64,000 nucleotides of DNA from Lindgomyces ingoldianus (lineage: Eukaryota; Ascomycota; Dothideomycetes; Pleosporales; Lindgomycetaceae), in the NCBI RefSeq assembly GCF_010093535.1, contig NW_022985200.1:565604-629603 (forward strand). Reading direction: 5' to 3'. The notes under the pieces are model-generated. The model was given only the letters and a program-made list of their open reading frames with translations, searched no databases and was not told the DNA's origin. Below are positions 1 through 11,549 of this stretch, one piece after another. Each line of letters opens with the position of its first letter. Position 1 is the stretch's first letter. Both the position numbers and the translations under genes were made by a program.

Positions 1-2450
1 AAAAACTTTATTATATACACCTTTTTACACACCTGCCTACGCAAAGATCCTACACTATTCTAGCATAAAACTCTACATAAAATAGTTTATATACTGCTAA
101 ATTACTTATAAGGTAAGTGTATAAAGGCTAGATAATAATAGCCTAAAATACTTTACACTATTTATAAAGCTATTTATATAGTGTAACTAGCTTATTTTAA
201 CATATAGCATTACTAAAGTAAGTCCTAACAAATAAAGTAAAGTAAAGGCAGAATATAATTAGATAAACCTACACAGATAGAAAAAAGGTAATGTGTACAG
301 AAGGTAACTTTTTAGATAAAAAAAAAAAAGTTGCTAGTATCTATACACAGCAGCAGTATTGCAGCCTAGATATAAATAATTGCGTACAAGTAGGATTATG
401 TATCTATGTTACATAATGCTTGTGCGTAAACCTCTATGCGTAAACATCTAGATATCCCTCTTTTCTTCTATATAGAGGAAAGACAAGAGTAATAGAACTA
501 GAAACATGTTACCCTTACTTTACCTACCTTGTACGCTGTGCACACTGTACACCACTCTTACTCTTGCTACTTAAGTGCTTATACTATAAGCAGCTAGCTG
601 TTAGAGCCTATTCAACACTTAATGTCTTAAACTTATAAACATTAGGTGTAAAGTTAAGTATAACTTTATGTTTAGGCTTTTTAACCTTATTAATGTCTAT
701 CTCTTTAAATACAGAGCTCTTACTATAGGTGCTGCCAGCGTCTTTATCTACAGCAGATGTAGCAGTATTAGACAAGGTATTAGCCTTTAGATTATTATCT
801 TTATCTGCTACATTTATAGGTAAACTATTATTATTTATCTTAATAATTAAAAGTTAGTTATTAATGTAATTATTTATTAGTAGTAAACTAAGAGCCTTTT
901 TATTAACAGTAACGTTAGCGTATCTAGAATAGTAGGCAATTAAGTAGTTTAGCTACTATCCTATAATAGGTTAACATACACAGTGCTTCTTTTTAAACTA
1001 ACAGTTAATTACACCCTAATCTTCCCCTTTAGTAGCAGCTAGTTTAAGGATAATAATGTCTAGATTATAAGAAAAGAGTAAAAGGCGTAAGAACACCTTA
1101 GCAGTGTTAACAGCAAAGTAGCATATATAGCTCTAGTACTTATACTGCTGTCTCTAATGCTGCCTTATTTTTATATTAATGTGTACGCGTGCTAGTAGTT
1201 GCTCTTTAGTAGTAGTTAACTTAGAAAGGTTTAGTAAAAGGCTAGAATTAAAATTATTTATATTTCTTTAAAGTAAAATAAATTTCTTTTTATGTTTATA
1301 TTTAAGTAAATTAGTAGCGCACTTTTTATAAGTACTTTATTAATTTAATTCTATGTTAAACTACTTTTAATTATAGGTAGTGCATATATCTAACTTAATA
1401 TTAAGTAGACTTTTATAAAAGTTGTTAATATAGCCTTTATTAACTTTTAGTATAGCCTAGTCTTTAAAGAATTTAACATTATTAAAATTTATAAGTACAA
1501 GTGTAGATAGAAAATTATACGCACAGCGCTTAGCATTTAAAAAGATATTTATGTTAATGTTCTTATTTAAACTATTACTAAGGTTGTTTTTATTTATACC
1601 TACTTTTTATAACTAAGAAAGTGTAGACTAAAACCTTTTTTATATTAATAGTAGCTTTTAGGTACATTACATACTTAAACTAATTAGAGTAAATAGCATA
1701 AATAGTATATTAAAAAAGTTACTTAATAAGCTAAAAATTTTATATTAAAAAAATTATTAAGGCGTTTATTATATAGAAATGTTATAAAGAAGAGAGCTTA
1801 ATAAGCTAAAGTTTATAAAAAGTAATACATGTACTAGTTTTTTATTTATAGTATAAATGTTAACTTTGCTTTTTAATTAGTAACACTTTTAATATAAAGT
1901 CTTTTACCTGCTATTTCTTTTAAATGTGTTATTTGCCTAGTCTAATAGCGTAGAACAATAACAACATAGGGGTACTAGAGGAGACAACAGCAGGATATAG
2001 GGTTGTAGTCTGTTATTTGTAACATATGTAATATTAGTAAGAGCGCGCCTCTTAGCTAGCAGTAGAGGTATAGGGCTGCTCTAGGTAGAGCGCTTCCTTG
2101 CCTAGATTTATGTATTACAGGGCGCACATTAAACCTTTTATTAAAGGAACGTCCTGTTTTTCTGTAAATCTATAAGGTAATAATAATTATTATAAAGTAA
2201 AGGAGGTTTATTAGCGTTAAATAGCAAAAGTACTATGTTATAGGTTATAGTAGAAGGTATTAGACAGGTATTAGACAACACGCGCAGCAAGGTTTTAGTT
2301 TTTGCGTAGGAAATAATTATCTAAGGATCTGCTGTTTTTATGCTTATGTAAGCCTAAAAAGGCTAAAAGCAGTAATTCTTAGCTGCTAAGCCCTAACTAA
2401 AGAAAACTAAAGTCCACAGAAAGGAGCAGAGCAAGCTCCGCTAACAACAA
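1..2450. repeat. AT-rich, gene-free block (probable RIP-mutated repeat)
   Basis: This stretch is strongly AT-rich, dominated by TpA-containing words, and has no open reading frame that looks coding. Composition changes abruptly near 2430-2460 to the GC-balanced sequence seen in the rest of the window. Such blocks are usual for transposon copies mutated by repeat-induced point mutation (C to T, mostly at CpA) in Pezizomycotina. I could not recognise a transposase or reverse transcriptase in any frame, so the type of repeat is unknown. It continues past the left edge of the window. Confidence 0.7.
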
Positions 2451-4187
2451 TACGTAGACGGATATAGCGGGTTCCTGAATGGCACCGTGACATTATTGAA
2501 TGGCTGACGATTAGAGGTCTATCATCATAGTGGGCCCCTCAGCCACGCGCGGATCTCCCGCTGCAGGGTGAGCTTAGCCTATAGGAAAGTATGGAGAGCT
2601 TAGAAGTGCTCCCTGTGACGTCCAAAAAGGTAAACAACAGAGATAGGGCACAAGCCTTGTGGGACACAACTACTGTAGAAATGAATAGACTGTCTGGGGA
2701 GAAGCCTGTAGCCTGGTCACAAGGGCGCATCTATTCACCCAGCTCAGCCCATCGAACCTTCAATCTGATGGGACGCTGACGCCGCGTCGAAGGGACAACC
2801 CTCAGCCATAGCTCTCAGGAAGGGGTAGGATTCAGGGAGAGAGAATACGGTTATTGGAGAAGAATAAGAGCTTCATGAGCCTGTGAGGTTCGGAGGCGTG
2901 CGGCTATTTTTAGAATGTTTATAAAGAGGTCCGTGCGCATTTCGAAGGCGAACCACTTTCGTCACTCCACATCAACTTTCCTGCTCTCAACACACCGCTG
3001 TCAACAGCTGTGAGACATCCATACGAGCTCTCCTGATGCACCCGAATATAGTATTCTTGCGTGTGTTTCGAAATAGACTGCCTCTTGTCTCAAATGCTAT
3101 TATACTTTCTGAACTGTGCACAGAACAATCATCAGTATCAGTTCTTCTCCATGTCTCTCTCCCCGCCTACGATTTTTGGCCTTCATGTGCGTTATTCGGT
3201 CGGAAAAGGCGGCAAGTATTTCAAGTGGCAGCAGTGTGATGGACTTGGAAAGGCGATAAAATATTCTCTGGAATACCACATGGGAGTCAAGATGCGCCAC
3301 TTCACTTCAGTCTGTCTCGAAGCCTGCACAGCTCAGTGCTATACACGGGCCCTTGCCCGCATTGGCTCATCAGCCTCCACTAAATAAAGGCGGATATCTT
3401 CTGTTGTTCGCTTGCAACCCAGACACCCACAGGAAGTTAGAGAGCAAGCTTACTCCTTCTATTCCCACAAAGATGATATTGTCTGAGTGGTGATGTAAAT
3501 CCCACCCTTTTGCTAATCATGCTTTAAAACCCTGGTGTAGCAGTCTAGCATATCGATGGATTTGGGGACATAGTTCGCCTCTACATCACCAGTGGAAGAG
3601 GGTGCAAACAAGATCAGAGAATTCATCTACACATCAGGTGCCTTCTTTAGGCGTCTAGATCCCGCACACAAATAGCAGCTCAGCCGGCAGCACAGCCACT
3701 ACTCCGCACCTACACCGCTCAGGCGCCGAGAGCGGAATCGCGTGGTTTCCTTTCATCACCTCATTCCACCCCCTCAGCTCCTCCCCGGACCAATGAGGTT
3801 TACTCCGCCATCACCGCCCAGAACGCCTCTAGAGCAATGAGAACCCGAATTGGCTCTAACAGAGAAAATGAAAAAAGGACCTCAGGTCATTCACGCGTAT
3901 TATGAAACGGTGGACTAGAACAGCCACCAGCCAGTTCCTATTTTCCTCAAGCTGGGCTGTGGCACGACAATTCCCTACGCTTCTGGCAAAAGAGCTTTGG
4001 CTTGAAAGGCAATATAAGTATTTGTAAGAGTGTCACCCTTACCAGTTCGTTCAAGTTCCTCAACAGCCAAAAAAACATCAATCACTCTTCAACTATCGCT
4101 AGACTCTTTAGCCTTTCTTCCTTTATTGTCTTACCACGAAGTTATTATCCACTACTTCTTCAGTATAAATTCTCTTTCCCCTCCATA
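2451..4187. other. Intergenic region upstream of the secreted But2 protein
   Basis: Sequence of normal composition that follows the AT-rich block. Several short open frames exist (for example 2591-2779 and 3061-3387), but none has a recognisable domain, plausible splice partner or homologous-looking composition. I see no RNA gene. The last few hundred bases are the promoter and leader of the gene starting at 4188. Confidence 0.6.
4013..4020 (+). promoter_or_regulatory. TATA-like box of the secreted But2 gene
   Basis: The motif TATAAGTA lies about 170 bp before the chosen start codon at 4188. The pyrimidine-rich sequence between it and the ATG is typical of a fungal 5' leader. The match is by eye only. 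Confidence 0.4.
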
Positions 4188-5054
4188 ATGAAGGTCACTA
4201 CCTTCACATCAGTTGCTGCTTTCTTATGCGCCACAAACGCATTGGTGCTACCTCGATCAACATGCGTCAATGAGAACGATTGCGAGGGCGACCTTATCTG
4301 TATCGAAGGAGCTTGCGCTCCCCTCGGCCAGAACGGAGATCATTGTTCCAACAACGAGCAATGTGCAGGCGATCTCGCCTGCAACAGCGGTGTTTGTGGG
4401 ACGGAGGGCAATGAGCCGCAGTGCTTCACCCACGACGACTGCGAAGGAGACCTATACTGTGATAACGGTAAATGCAAGGCTCTACTCAAACCCGGCGAGG
4501 GACCGTGTACGACGGACAACCAGTGCGAGGGTGATGTCGCTTGCAATGCCGGCATCTGTGGAACATGGATTCCGACTAGTGGCCTGAGCCCAGACTACAT
4601 CTCTCTCTACCATGTCAACAACGGCTCGATCGAGTACCACACAAACCGCGGCCTTATTGAAAAGACGCAAGGCACTGGCAATGATGTCAGCACGCTCGTC
4701 ACATTCACCTTCCCAGCAAACACAGCCGGCAAACAATGCCAAATCGTCCTCGACTTCTCATCATATCGGCACTATATCAGGAGAGATGGAAGTCAGAACG
4801 TCGACATCTTCACGTCTCTTTACCCCGCTACGCACTCGACCAGCGACTGGCCGGCTGGAAATGGCCGCAACAATCAATTAGGCCGCGTAAAGGTTCACGA
4901 TTGGAGTGTTTCAACTGTCGAGTGGGGCAACATGAAGTTCCCTTGCCCAAGTGGCCAGACATTAGGATACGAGCTTGTTCCTACAGGCGATTCGCAGCAT
5001 ATCGAATGGTCTCTAGGACCAGATGGACCGAAGGTCGTGGTGACTAATTCTTAA
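4188..5054 (+). CDS. Secreted protein with four Cys-repeat units and a But2 C-terminal domain
   Basis: This 288-residue protein starts at the ATG at 4188, because the residues that follow form a good signal peptide (about 1-19, hydrophobic FTSVAAFLCATNALV). The open frame extends 62 codons further upstream, but those codons look like leader. The mature N-terminus has four units with identical cysteine spacing C-x5-C-x5-C-x4-C at residues 26-43, 53-70, 79-96 and 107-124, most containing a (C)EGD or AGD core. Residues ~130-288 resemble the But2 C-terminal domain of fungal secreted or cell-wall proteins (AGKQC, LGRVKV, FPCPSGQTLGYELVP motifs). The protein is probably extracellular or wall-associated; its biochemical role is unknown. 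No intron is needed. It is convergent with the UstYa-like gene. Confidence 0.85.
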   Translation: MKVTTFTSVAAFLCATNALVLPRSTCVNENDCEGDLICIEGACAPLGQNGDHCSNNEQCAGDLACNSGVCGTEGNEPQCFTHDDCEGDLYCDNGKCKALLKPGEGPCTTDNQCEGDVACNAGICGTWIPTSGLSPDYISLYHVNNGSIEYHTNRGLIEKTQGTGNDVSTLVTFTFPANTAGKQCQIVLDFSSYRHYIRRDGSQNVDIFTSLYPATHSTSDWPAGNGRNNQLGRVKVHDWSVSTVEWGNMKFPCPSGQTLGYELVPTGDSQHIEWSLGPDGPKVVVTNS

Positions 5055-5500
5055 AGCCAGGTTGCTTTGAAATGGTAGTCGTCCCAACAGATTGATAAAA
5101 TGAAATGAGGTATGGTCAAATTTTGGGCATTTGATTCGGTGGATTTTGTTAGGTTATTTCCATTTCAAATAATGATACTTCAATTTAGTTTTCAATTTTG
5201 TGAAGTCTAGATGGGTGGGGCGCCCAACTGAACATGATGCCTCAACCGTGAGTGGCCACTGGAGATCCACTTCCTTCCCGAGGTTGAATAGTCCCTTCGA
5301 GGAAAGAGCTAATGTATAAGTCCAAATCAGTCGTCAATAGGTAACACTATTCTCACGCCGTCCGAAATTTGCCCTGAATTGGTTAGCGGCATGCATATCT
5401 AACGACTGACGGAGATCCACTTACTTTCTAGGTAACTAATCACTTGGCTATAGTCTTTACACACTACAAGTCCTGTCAACTTCCCGTAGCCATGGATCCA
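5055..5500. other. Intergenic region between convergent genes
   Basis: The 3' flanks of the secreted But2 gene and of the UstYa-like gene face each other here. The stretch after 5055 is AT-rich and may hold the polyadenylation signals. No coding sequence is evident. Confidence 0.5.
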
Positions 5501-6347
5501 TTAATCTTCGAGACAGTACGAGAATCTCTTACCATGCCGTCCACTCCACCCTCCATCACCAGCCCCCAAATCGTCTGCGTCGGTCACCTTATGTAACTCA
5601 AGTGCTAAATCCGCGGAGCACATAACCGCCTGCCGGAGGTAATCAATGCAATGGAAGAAGTGGGCGTGGTAGTCCTGGGGAAGGTCTTGGGTCTTGCCGG
5701 ATATGATGCCGGAGTAGGTTCGGCCCAGCATGTACTATGAGACTCTTAGCTGTGAACAAGGATAAGTAGAGTAAATTCTACATACAACGCAGTGCAATTG
5801 ATGAGTCATTGAGGTTGTTGAGAATGCTTGGCCAGGAGGGCCAAACCCTGTGCGTGCTGGCATTATTGTATTCCATCTAGCAAGGACCTCGTCGGTGAGG
5901 AATTCAGACGTGTTAGTTGGCACGAACGACATGTCTGATTCCCACTTGATGATCCGCGTTGCGACTAGCACATTTCTTAGTGTAATGTTCTTCGCAACCA
6001 GCGAAGGCTTCATAGGTATACTAACATTCTGGACCGTTACTAGTGAAGTCCTCACCTAATTGAGATGAGCCTGACGGAGAATGTCCCTTCGGATTCCGTA
6101 CTAGTAACAGCAGTAGCAGCCCTAGAATAACAAGAAGCAGACATGTGTCCAGATATGTCTTGAGCAAGGATATCCATCGCCTCCTCTTCGGTCGATTGCC
6201 AATTCCTTCATCGTTAATTTCACGGCCGTTTTCGTATTTTAATAACGAATCATCAAATTCAGTGTTCGAAAGCAGATCGTCTTCGTCGTCTTGTATCCTA
6301 GATTCGGTCGAATATATTACTTCAAGTTTTTCACAATCCATATTCAT
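5501..6347 (-). CDS. UstYa-like (DUF3328) membrane oxidase
   Basis: I join three exons, 6347-6056, 5964-5786 and 5734-5501, with introns of 91 and 51 nt. This gives 234 residues. The acidic N-terminus (1-55) is followed by a basic stop and one membrane segment at ~64-84. The lumenal domain then carries the two HxxHC motifs that define the UstYa family: H152-QL-H155-C156 and H182-FF-H185-C186, the second followed by the usual YLRQ..MC stretch. Known members (UstYa/UstYb, CctO and others) are probably copper-dependent oxidases. They act in cyclisation or halogenation of fungal ribosomal peptides and other secondary metabolites. The second intron falls directly after the first HxxHC motif. The first-intron boundaries are inferred from frame and are less certain than the second. 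No KEX2-repeat peptide precursor is visible nearby. Confidence 0.82.
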
Positions 6348-8809
6348 CTTGAGATAAAAACCGAATGTAATGGATAATGAATGAAAGGCAGTGGAAGCAC
6401 GCAGCGAGGCTGAACACAAGAACTCTAAGTAGAAAATGTTAAGTTTGTCAGGCCACTGTACTCGCTTTTACCGCACCTACACCTTTGCCGTTTGATCCAC
6501 CGTCAACGAAACCCATTGTCATACAGCTAGCGCTCATTACCATACGCGTACAGGCCAAGTATCGTGATACTTGGCATCGAGTAGGAAAAGTTCGGCGTGG
6601 TTTGACACGTATCACGTTTCGCGTTAGTTCTATTCGGCCTAAGGCATTCGTGGCCGGGGCAGAGTTGTCGAGATGTGTGCCGTGAATTTCGAACGTACGT
6701 GACAGCTCACCTATGTAGTGCTATATTTTCGTATTAGACCCACTCTATTTGAGAGGGCTCGATATCTTGTTCAAGGACTTGGAGGATCTGATGTGCGCTA
6801 GTCTAGTCAAAAAAGGCACAGAACACACAGACTACCCATGAGAAAGGACATACGACCTGCGACTACGGGACCCTTCCAAAACCCTCCGCCTGCAACACGC
6901 AAAAAAAAAAATAAGAGTCGCCTTTGATAATTTCTTAGTTATGCTAACGAGACCAAGGACTTGGGCCCCGCTAGACACGCAGGGAGACCGAAGCTCAAGG
7001 AGCGATGCGGCAGCGAGTACTTCGACGCTGCTGCCTAACCTCAATCTCTCATTGCGACTTCTTTCTACTATACATTAGAACTAAATCTCCGAGAAGACGC
7101 GCGGTCGGGGTTGATTGGAGGACGATATTCCCGATGGATGGATGAAAACCCGAAGTGTACAAGGGGAACTTTGGTGGATGTATTTCAGCAAAGATTCATA
7201 TGAACGGCGTATGTGGTAATGGGGATGTTTAGGTAGGTTGAGAAGGCGAAAATATCGTGTCTGAATTTCCATACTAGGCCTATGCGTGGGACTATGGGGT
7301 TTGTTGGAGTGGGGAGCAACGTGCCTAGCAGGCCGTACTGTACGATTGGAAATTTTGAGGCCTGTACGGACATGATTCTCTGCACGTACGTATTTTCGTG
7401 AGGAGGGAGGGCGGCTGTGCATACAGTAACTGCGCTGTTTAGGATTCGTTGGACAAGTAGTACTTTAAAACTAATGTACGTTGTAACAATTAATACGCCA
7501 TACTATAGAAGAGGAAAAGTTAAGGGCCTAGTAGCTCTGTGTAAGCATATTTTCTGTAACATAAGCAGCTGGAGCTAGAAGTCGACTTTTTACTATTTGG
7601 TGTTTAATCGAGTGCTTCTACAGCCGTATAGCCTAGTTAATCTTAAACCTAGCGCTATCGCTTCAACTACGCTTCTCTATGTACTCTTTTAATCGCTTGT
7701 CACTATCAAGAAGTGTAACCATACAAGATAGACTAGCAAAGGTGTTGTAGATTGCCGTTACTTTCTAGGCCTCCAAGACTTTACAGGGTGTACAACAGCA
7801 ACACCAGATTAACTTAATAAGGCCTATAAGGAAGTAAAGCGTGTATGTAAGCAAGTATGCAACAACATTAGTTAGTAATAACGTTAGGCATTATTCTAAT
7901 ACGAATAAGCTATACTATCTAGACATGAAGGCAAAATCTGCTAAAGCAGCTAAAGTAGCGTCGCACTCAAGATTTCTACTAATTAGCTTTTTGGAGTAGC
8001 TAGCATCTCTAGCAAGAGCACTCTAAAACGCTAAATTAAGCCTTACAAGATAACGCAAAATAGTAACTGCATACTATACTACAGACAGTACTCAGGTAAC
8101 AGCTATCGTACGCACTGATAGAAGATCGCTGTATGTACGTACGGCTCAGATGAACTGTACACCGTACTAACTACTGTCAGTAGTATGTCCTATTTAGTAC
8201 GTTGGTAGGGAGAGTGGAGGAAGGTGAATTTAGGAAAGGTGGGGATTGTCTTCCGGGTGTGCGAGCATGCGGGATGTGGTGTTTGATAAATTACCCAGGT
8301 GAGGTTAGTTAGACGGATGAACTGGTAGCCGAATGCCATTCTGGAGGGAGATAGAGTCGATCATCGAGAGGGGGAAGGAGGGACGGGTTCAGCTGATTGC
8401 GTATGAGAAGAGAGTGCAATCCGAGCAAAGACAAGTAGCTTCTGTCACGCAAGTCCTCTATTAAATTTTCTCGAGAATATAATTTTGGATGAATAAGATA
8501 ATATTCAAAAACCGTGGGCAGCGGCTCCTTTCAGCAATATTAGGACTCCGTGGTTGAATTTTACACCAACAGAAAATGTGCAACGTGATAAATATTAGCG
8601 TCATTAAGATTGGAAGATGGATCCGCAACGTGGGCATTACCCATCTGGAGAGCCAAAGGAAGCTTGATCTGACTATTTCTAATTCCAACAATGTAGTGAA
8701 TGGAGAGTTCCTACAGCGACAAGACACAAACTGAAGCCAGAAAAACAGATTTTAGGGCGCAAATTTCCTAACAGCAGACCAATTGGCAGTCAAAACTCCC
8801 ATGGCAGCC
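6348..8809. other. 2.4 kb gap with decayed, partly AT-rich sequence
   Basis: No gene can be supported here. The part from about 7440 to 8200 is AT-rich with many CTA/TAG words and resembles the other RIP-like blocks. A 9-bp inverted repeat with a 2-bp centre lies at 6555-6574. The minus-strand open frames at 6832-7422 show no domain and have poor composition. It is probably a graveyard of old repeats between two accessory genes. Confidence 0.5.
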
Positions 8810-10439
8810 TCAAATCACCCTATCAAACCAAATCAAATCGTCCATCTCCTCACAAATATTCAACCCCACCCGGGCACTAATCCCATCCTCACCAATCTCA
8901 AATTGACACCTCATCCTAGACCTCTCTTTTGTAATAGCATCCTCCAGCTCTGCCACAAACCAATAGTCGAAAGCGTGTTCCGTGACGTAAAGCTTGAACC
9001 CCATTGAACGATCCAAGCAATCAGCCTCTAAGTACCTCTGCTTGTACTTCAAATTGATCATGCGATACCCTGGATTAGTGTACATGCCAGCAAGCGAGGC
9101 CAGCGGAGGCGAAAAGATGTTTCCAGGGCGGCTGCGATCCAATAGCTCCGGGTATAGCTCTTCGGCGCTGACAGCTTGTTTTTTTCTGTCCTGGATCCAT
9201 TCTTCGGTTAAATGGTGCCGCCAATCGAATCTCTGCTCCTGCGGTATTCCAAGCAACTCGTCCACTAGGTATGCCGACACTTCTTGGTGCACTTGCTCCG
9301 CACCCTCTGAATTACCTAGGATCACAATACCCCATTCTTGCTCTGGGATGTACAAAATTAGTGCCGCATTTCCGGAGACTAAGCCTCCGTGTTTGATTAT
9401 CGTGAATCCTTGGTAGTACTCTACTTCTAGACCCAGAGCGTAGAATGTGGGCGAGCGGAATGGTATATTTTCATCCCCCTCCATAATCCTAGGCTTGATG
9501 AGCTCAGAATGTGCAGACGGCGAGAGAGGCGGTGTTTGTCGTAGTAAGCAGCATAGCCAGCGACTCAAATCTTCTACACTACTGAAAACTGATCCAGCGC
9601 CGCGACCCTCTGGTTGATTAAAAGTCTGCACTGTATCATAGTTTCCTTTGGAAGCTATCGGGAAATTGAACGGATCTTCGGCGAAATACTGATATCCCTG
9701 TGCAATATTTGCCCGCTCAGTTTCCGGGACAGACGTGATGTTAAGAAATGTTCGGTACATCTCCAGTGGGAGCCAAATGCGACTTGATACGAAAGTCGCG
9801 AAATCCGTGTGTGAGAGATGTTCGATAAGTTGGGACGCAGCAGTGTAGAGGATATTGCAATATTGGTAGTCGGTCCGTAAAGGTTTGTTCAATGGCAGAT
9901 TTTGGAGGTTTCGAACAATTGAAATAGGCGTGTCCGGAGTGGATGCTGAAACACCGAAACATGATTCATCATGGCTTCTTTAATGTTAGTTCCTTGCTGT
10001 CATATTAAGGTAAAGAAATATACCCAGGTAAGCCACTCCGATGGCTGAGGATGTCTTCCACGCTCACTTGCTCCGTATACGCCTTATCTTCAAGCACGAA
10101 ATCACTGAGTAGCCTAGACACGGGCGTTCTCCATTCTACATCTGGGAGTCCAGGATCATCAACTAGCAGTGCCATTGCGGCGGCAGTGAATGATTTTGAC
10201 ACACTTCCAATGTCGAATAGTGTTTGTGGGGTAACGGTCTCCTCGGCCTGCTCGCGGAAACCAGCATGACTGACCTTCTCAAACTGCGCAACCCCGTATC
10301 CCTGGGACGATATGTGCGCCTTGTCAACAACGCCAATGGCAAGGCCTGGGACTTTCCAATAGTCCATCGCCTCGGTGACTAGTTGTTCAAAGTGCGATTG
10401 CTCAACATTGGTGGAATCGAACGGGCTACGTGTTGGCAT
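8810..10439 (-). CDS. AmpC/beta-lactamase-family serine hydrolase
   Basis: Two exons, 10439-10024 and 9974-8810, are joined by a 49-nt intron with a CTAAC branch site. They give a 526-residue protein. The intron removes a frame break just after the conserved HRSGLPG motif and restores GHDES. The class C beta-lactamase/penicillin-binding fold is shown by the SxxK motif S79-VS-K82 (nucleophile and general base), the YxN motif Y177-C-N179 and a late HGG motif that stands for KTG. Fungal members are esterases, transesterases (LovD-like) or of unknown function, and some sit in secondary-metabolite clusters. There is no signal peptide, so it is likely cytosolic. I chose the ATG at 10439 because the conserved domain begins ~15 residues later; an in-frame upstream ATG at 10616 is less likely. 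Confidence 0.85.
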
Positions 10440-11549
10440 TGTGGATATCTGAGAGTCTTTTTTAAGGCGTATGCTAGTGTATGTCGAGGCTGGCGTCGGC
10501 TTCGGCGGGTGGTTGACAAATATTTTAGCCAATTGCAGTTCAGTGAATGGTGTTCTCCGATGTTTGAAGGTTATTCCTTGGAAAAGTTCGGAGTGAGAAG
10601 GGTTGTCCCATATCAATACGGAGCGGCTTGCCTAGTGAGAGATAAAATAATAGCTCAGTTGATGCATTGTTTGCGATATGGTGTTGTTGAGCGCGAGATG
10701 TTCAGGTATGGAAGTACATCAAAGGTCTCAGCCTAAATGTTGGATTCTATAATACGATGGAGTTCTTAGATTCGGTGAATGGTATTAAATAAATCACCAT
10801 TATTCGAAATCGAAATCGAATCTCGTATTTAGCCCTTTTCTACAGCTTACTATCGCTGCTCTAATACTTTCGGCTTAAAAAGGGCGAAGGGGTAAGCAGC
10901 GGCTTGAACAGTGTCAATGGAATCATCATTAGAACAGACGAATACGAGGAAATCACAACAATGACAATAAATTTGCGCTTATTCTTCTCGATACGGAACA
11001 TGAGGTCCCCTCGAGATGCCGCCCTTTCGGCATTAGAATCTGACGTCATCGGCGTCTTTGAACGCTCCAGACTTCGTTTCTCAATAAGACAGTGCTTCTA
11101 TCTGACTAAACTTAATGTATCAGAAGCTATAGCCATGTGTACTGGGATAAGAGCCCTTGATCCACAACGTCTAAATGCGTTGTAGGCGTGCAAGCCTTCT
11201 CAAGACATGACGGTGCGAACACGGAAATGGCTTGGTCCGTGCAACATGCACCTGAGGTGCGAAGTTGTGCCGTAGAAAGGGCCGTGCCGAGGAAGAAGCA
11301 ACGACACCTCGCATCTACGTGCATCATTCCAACCGGACATCGGCGTGTCACTGCAAGCCTTTCGTGTCTAGCCTCATAACCATGGGCGGTCCCTCCAATC
11401 GCGATGAGAGCTTGCTTCACTTCGTCTCTTGTCCCCGCTCACTCACCTGATACCTAAGCACAGCAAGAATCGAATACTTAAATGCCCTCAATAGCTCGCA
11501 GATTCTAGTAAGATTTCACCCTTTATTGTCCTTCTAGACACCACTAATA
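10440..11549. other. Divergent intergenic region between hydrolase and P450 genes
   Basis: The minus-strand hydrolase and plus-strand P450 are divergent, so this 1.1 kb holds both promoters. Open frames at 10383-10736, 10904-11185 and 11127-11450 overlap on both strands without domains and are treated as chance frames. No RNA gene is seen. Confidence 0.5.

Noticed and set aside
4188..6347. RiPP (dikaritin-type) precursor beside the UstYa-like gene
   Set aside because: The nearby secreted protein has repeats, but they are disulfide-type Cys modules without Lys-Arg KEX2 sites between them.
6832..7422. Overlapping minus-strand open frames
   Set aside because: No recognisable domain, poor composition and no splice partner; the region looks decayed.
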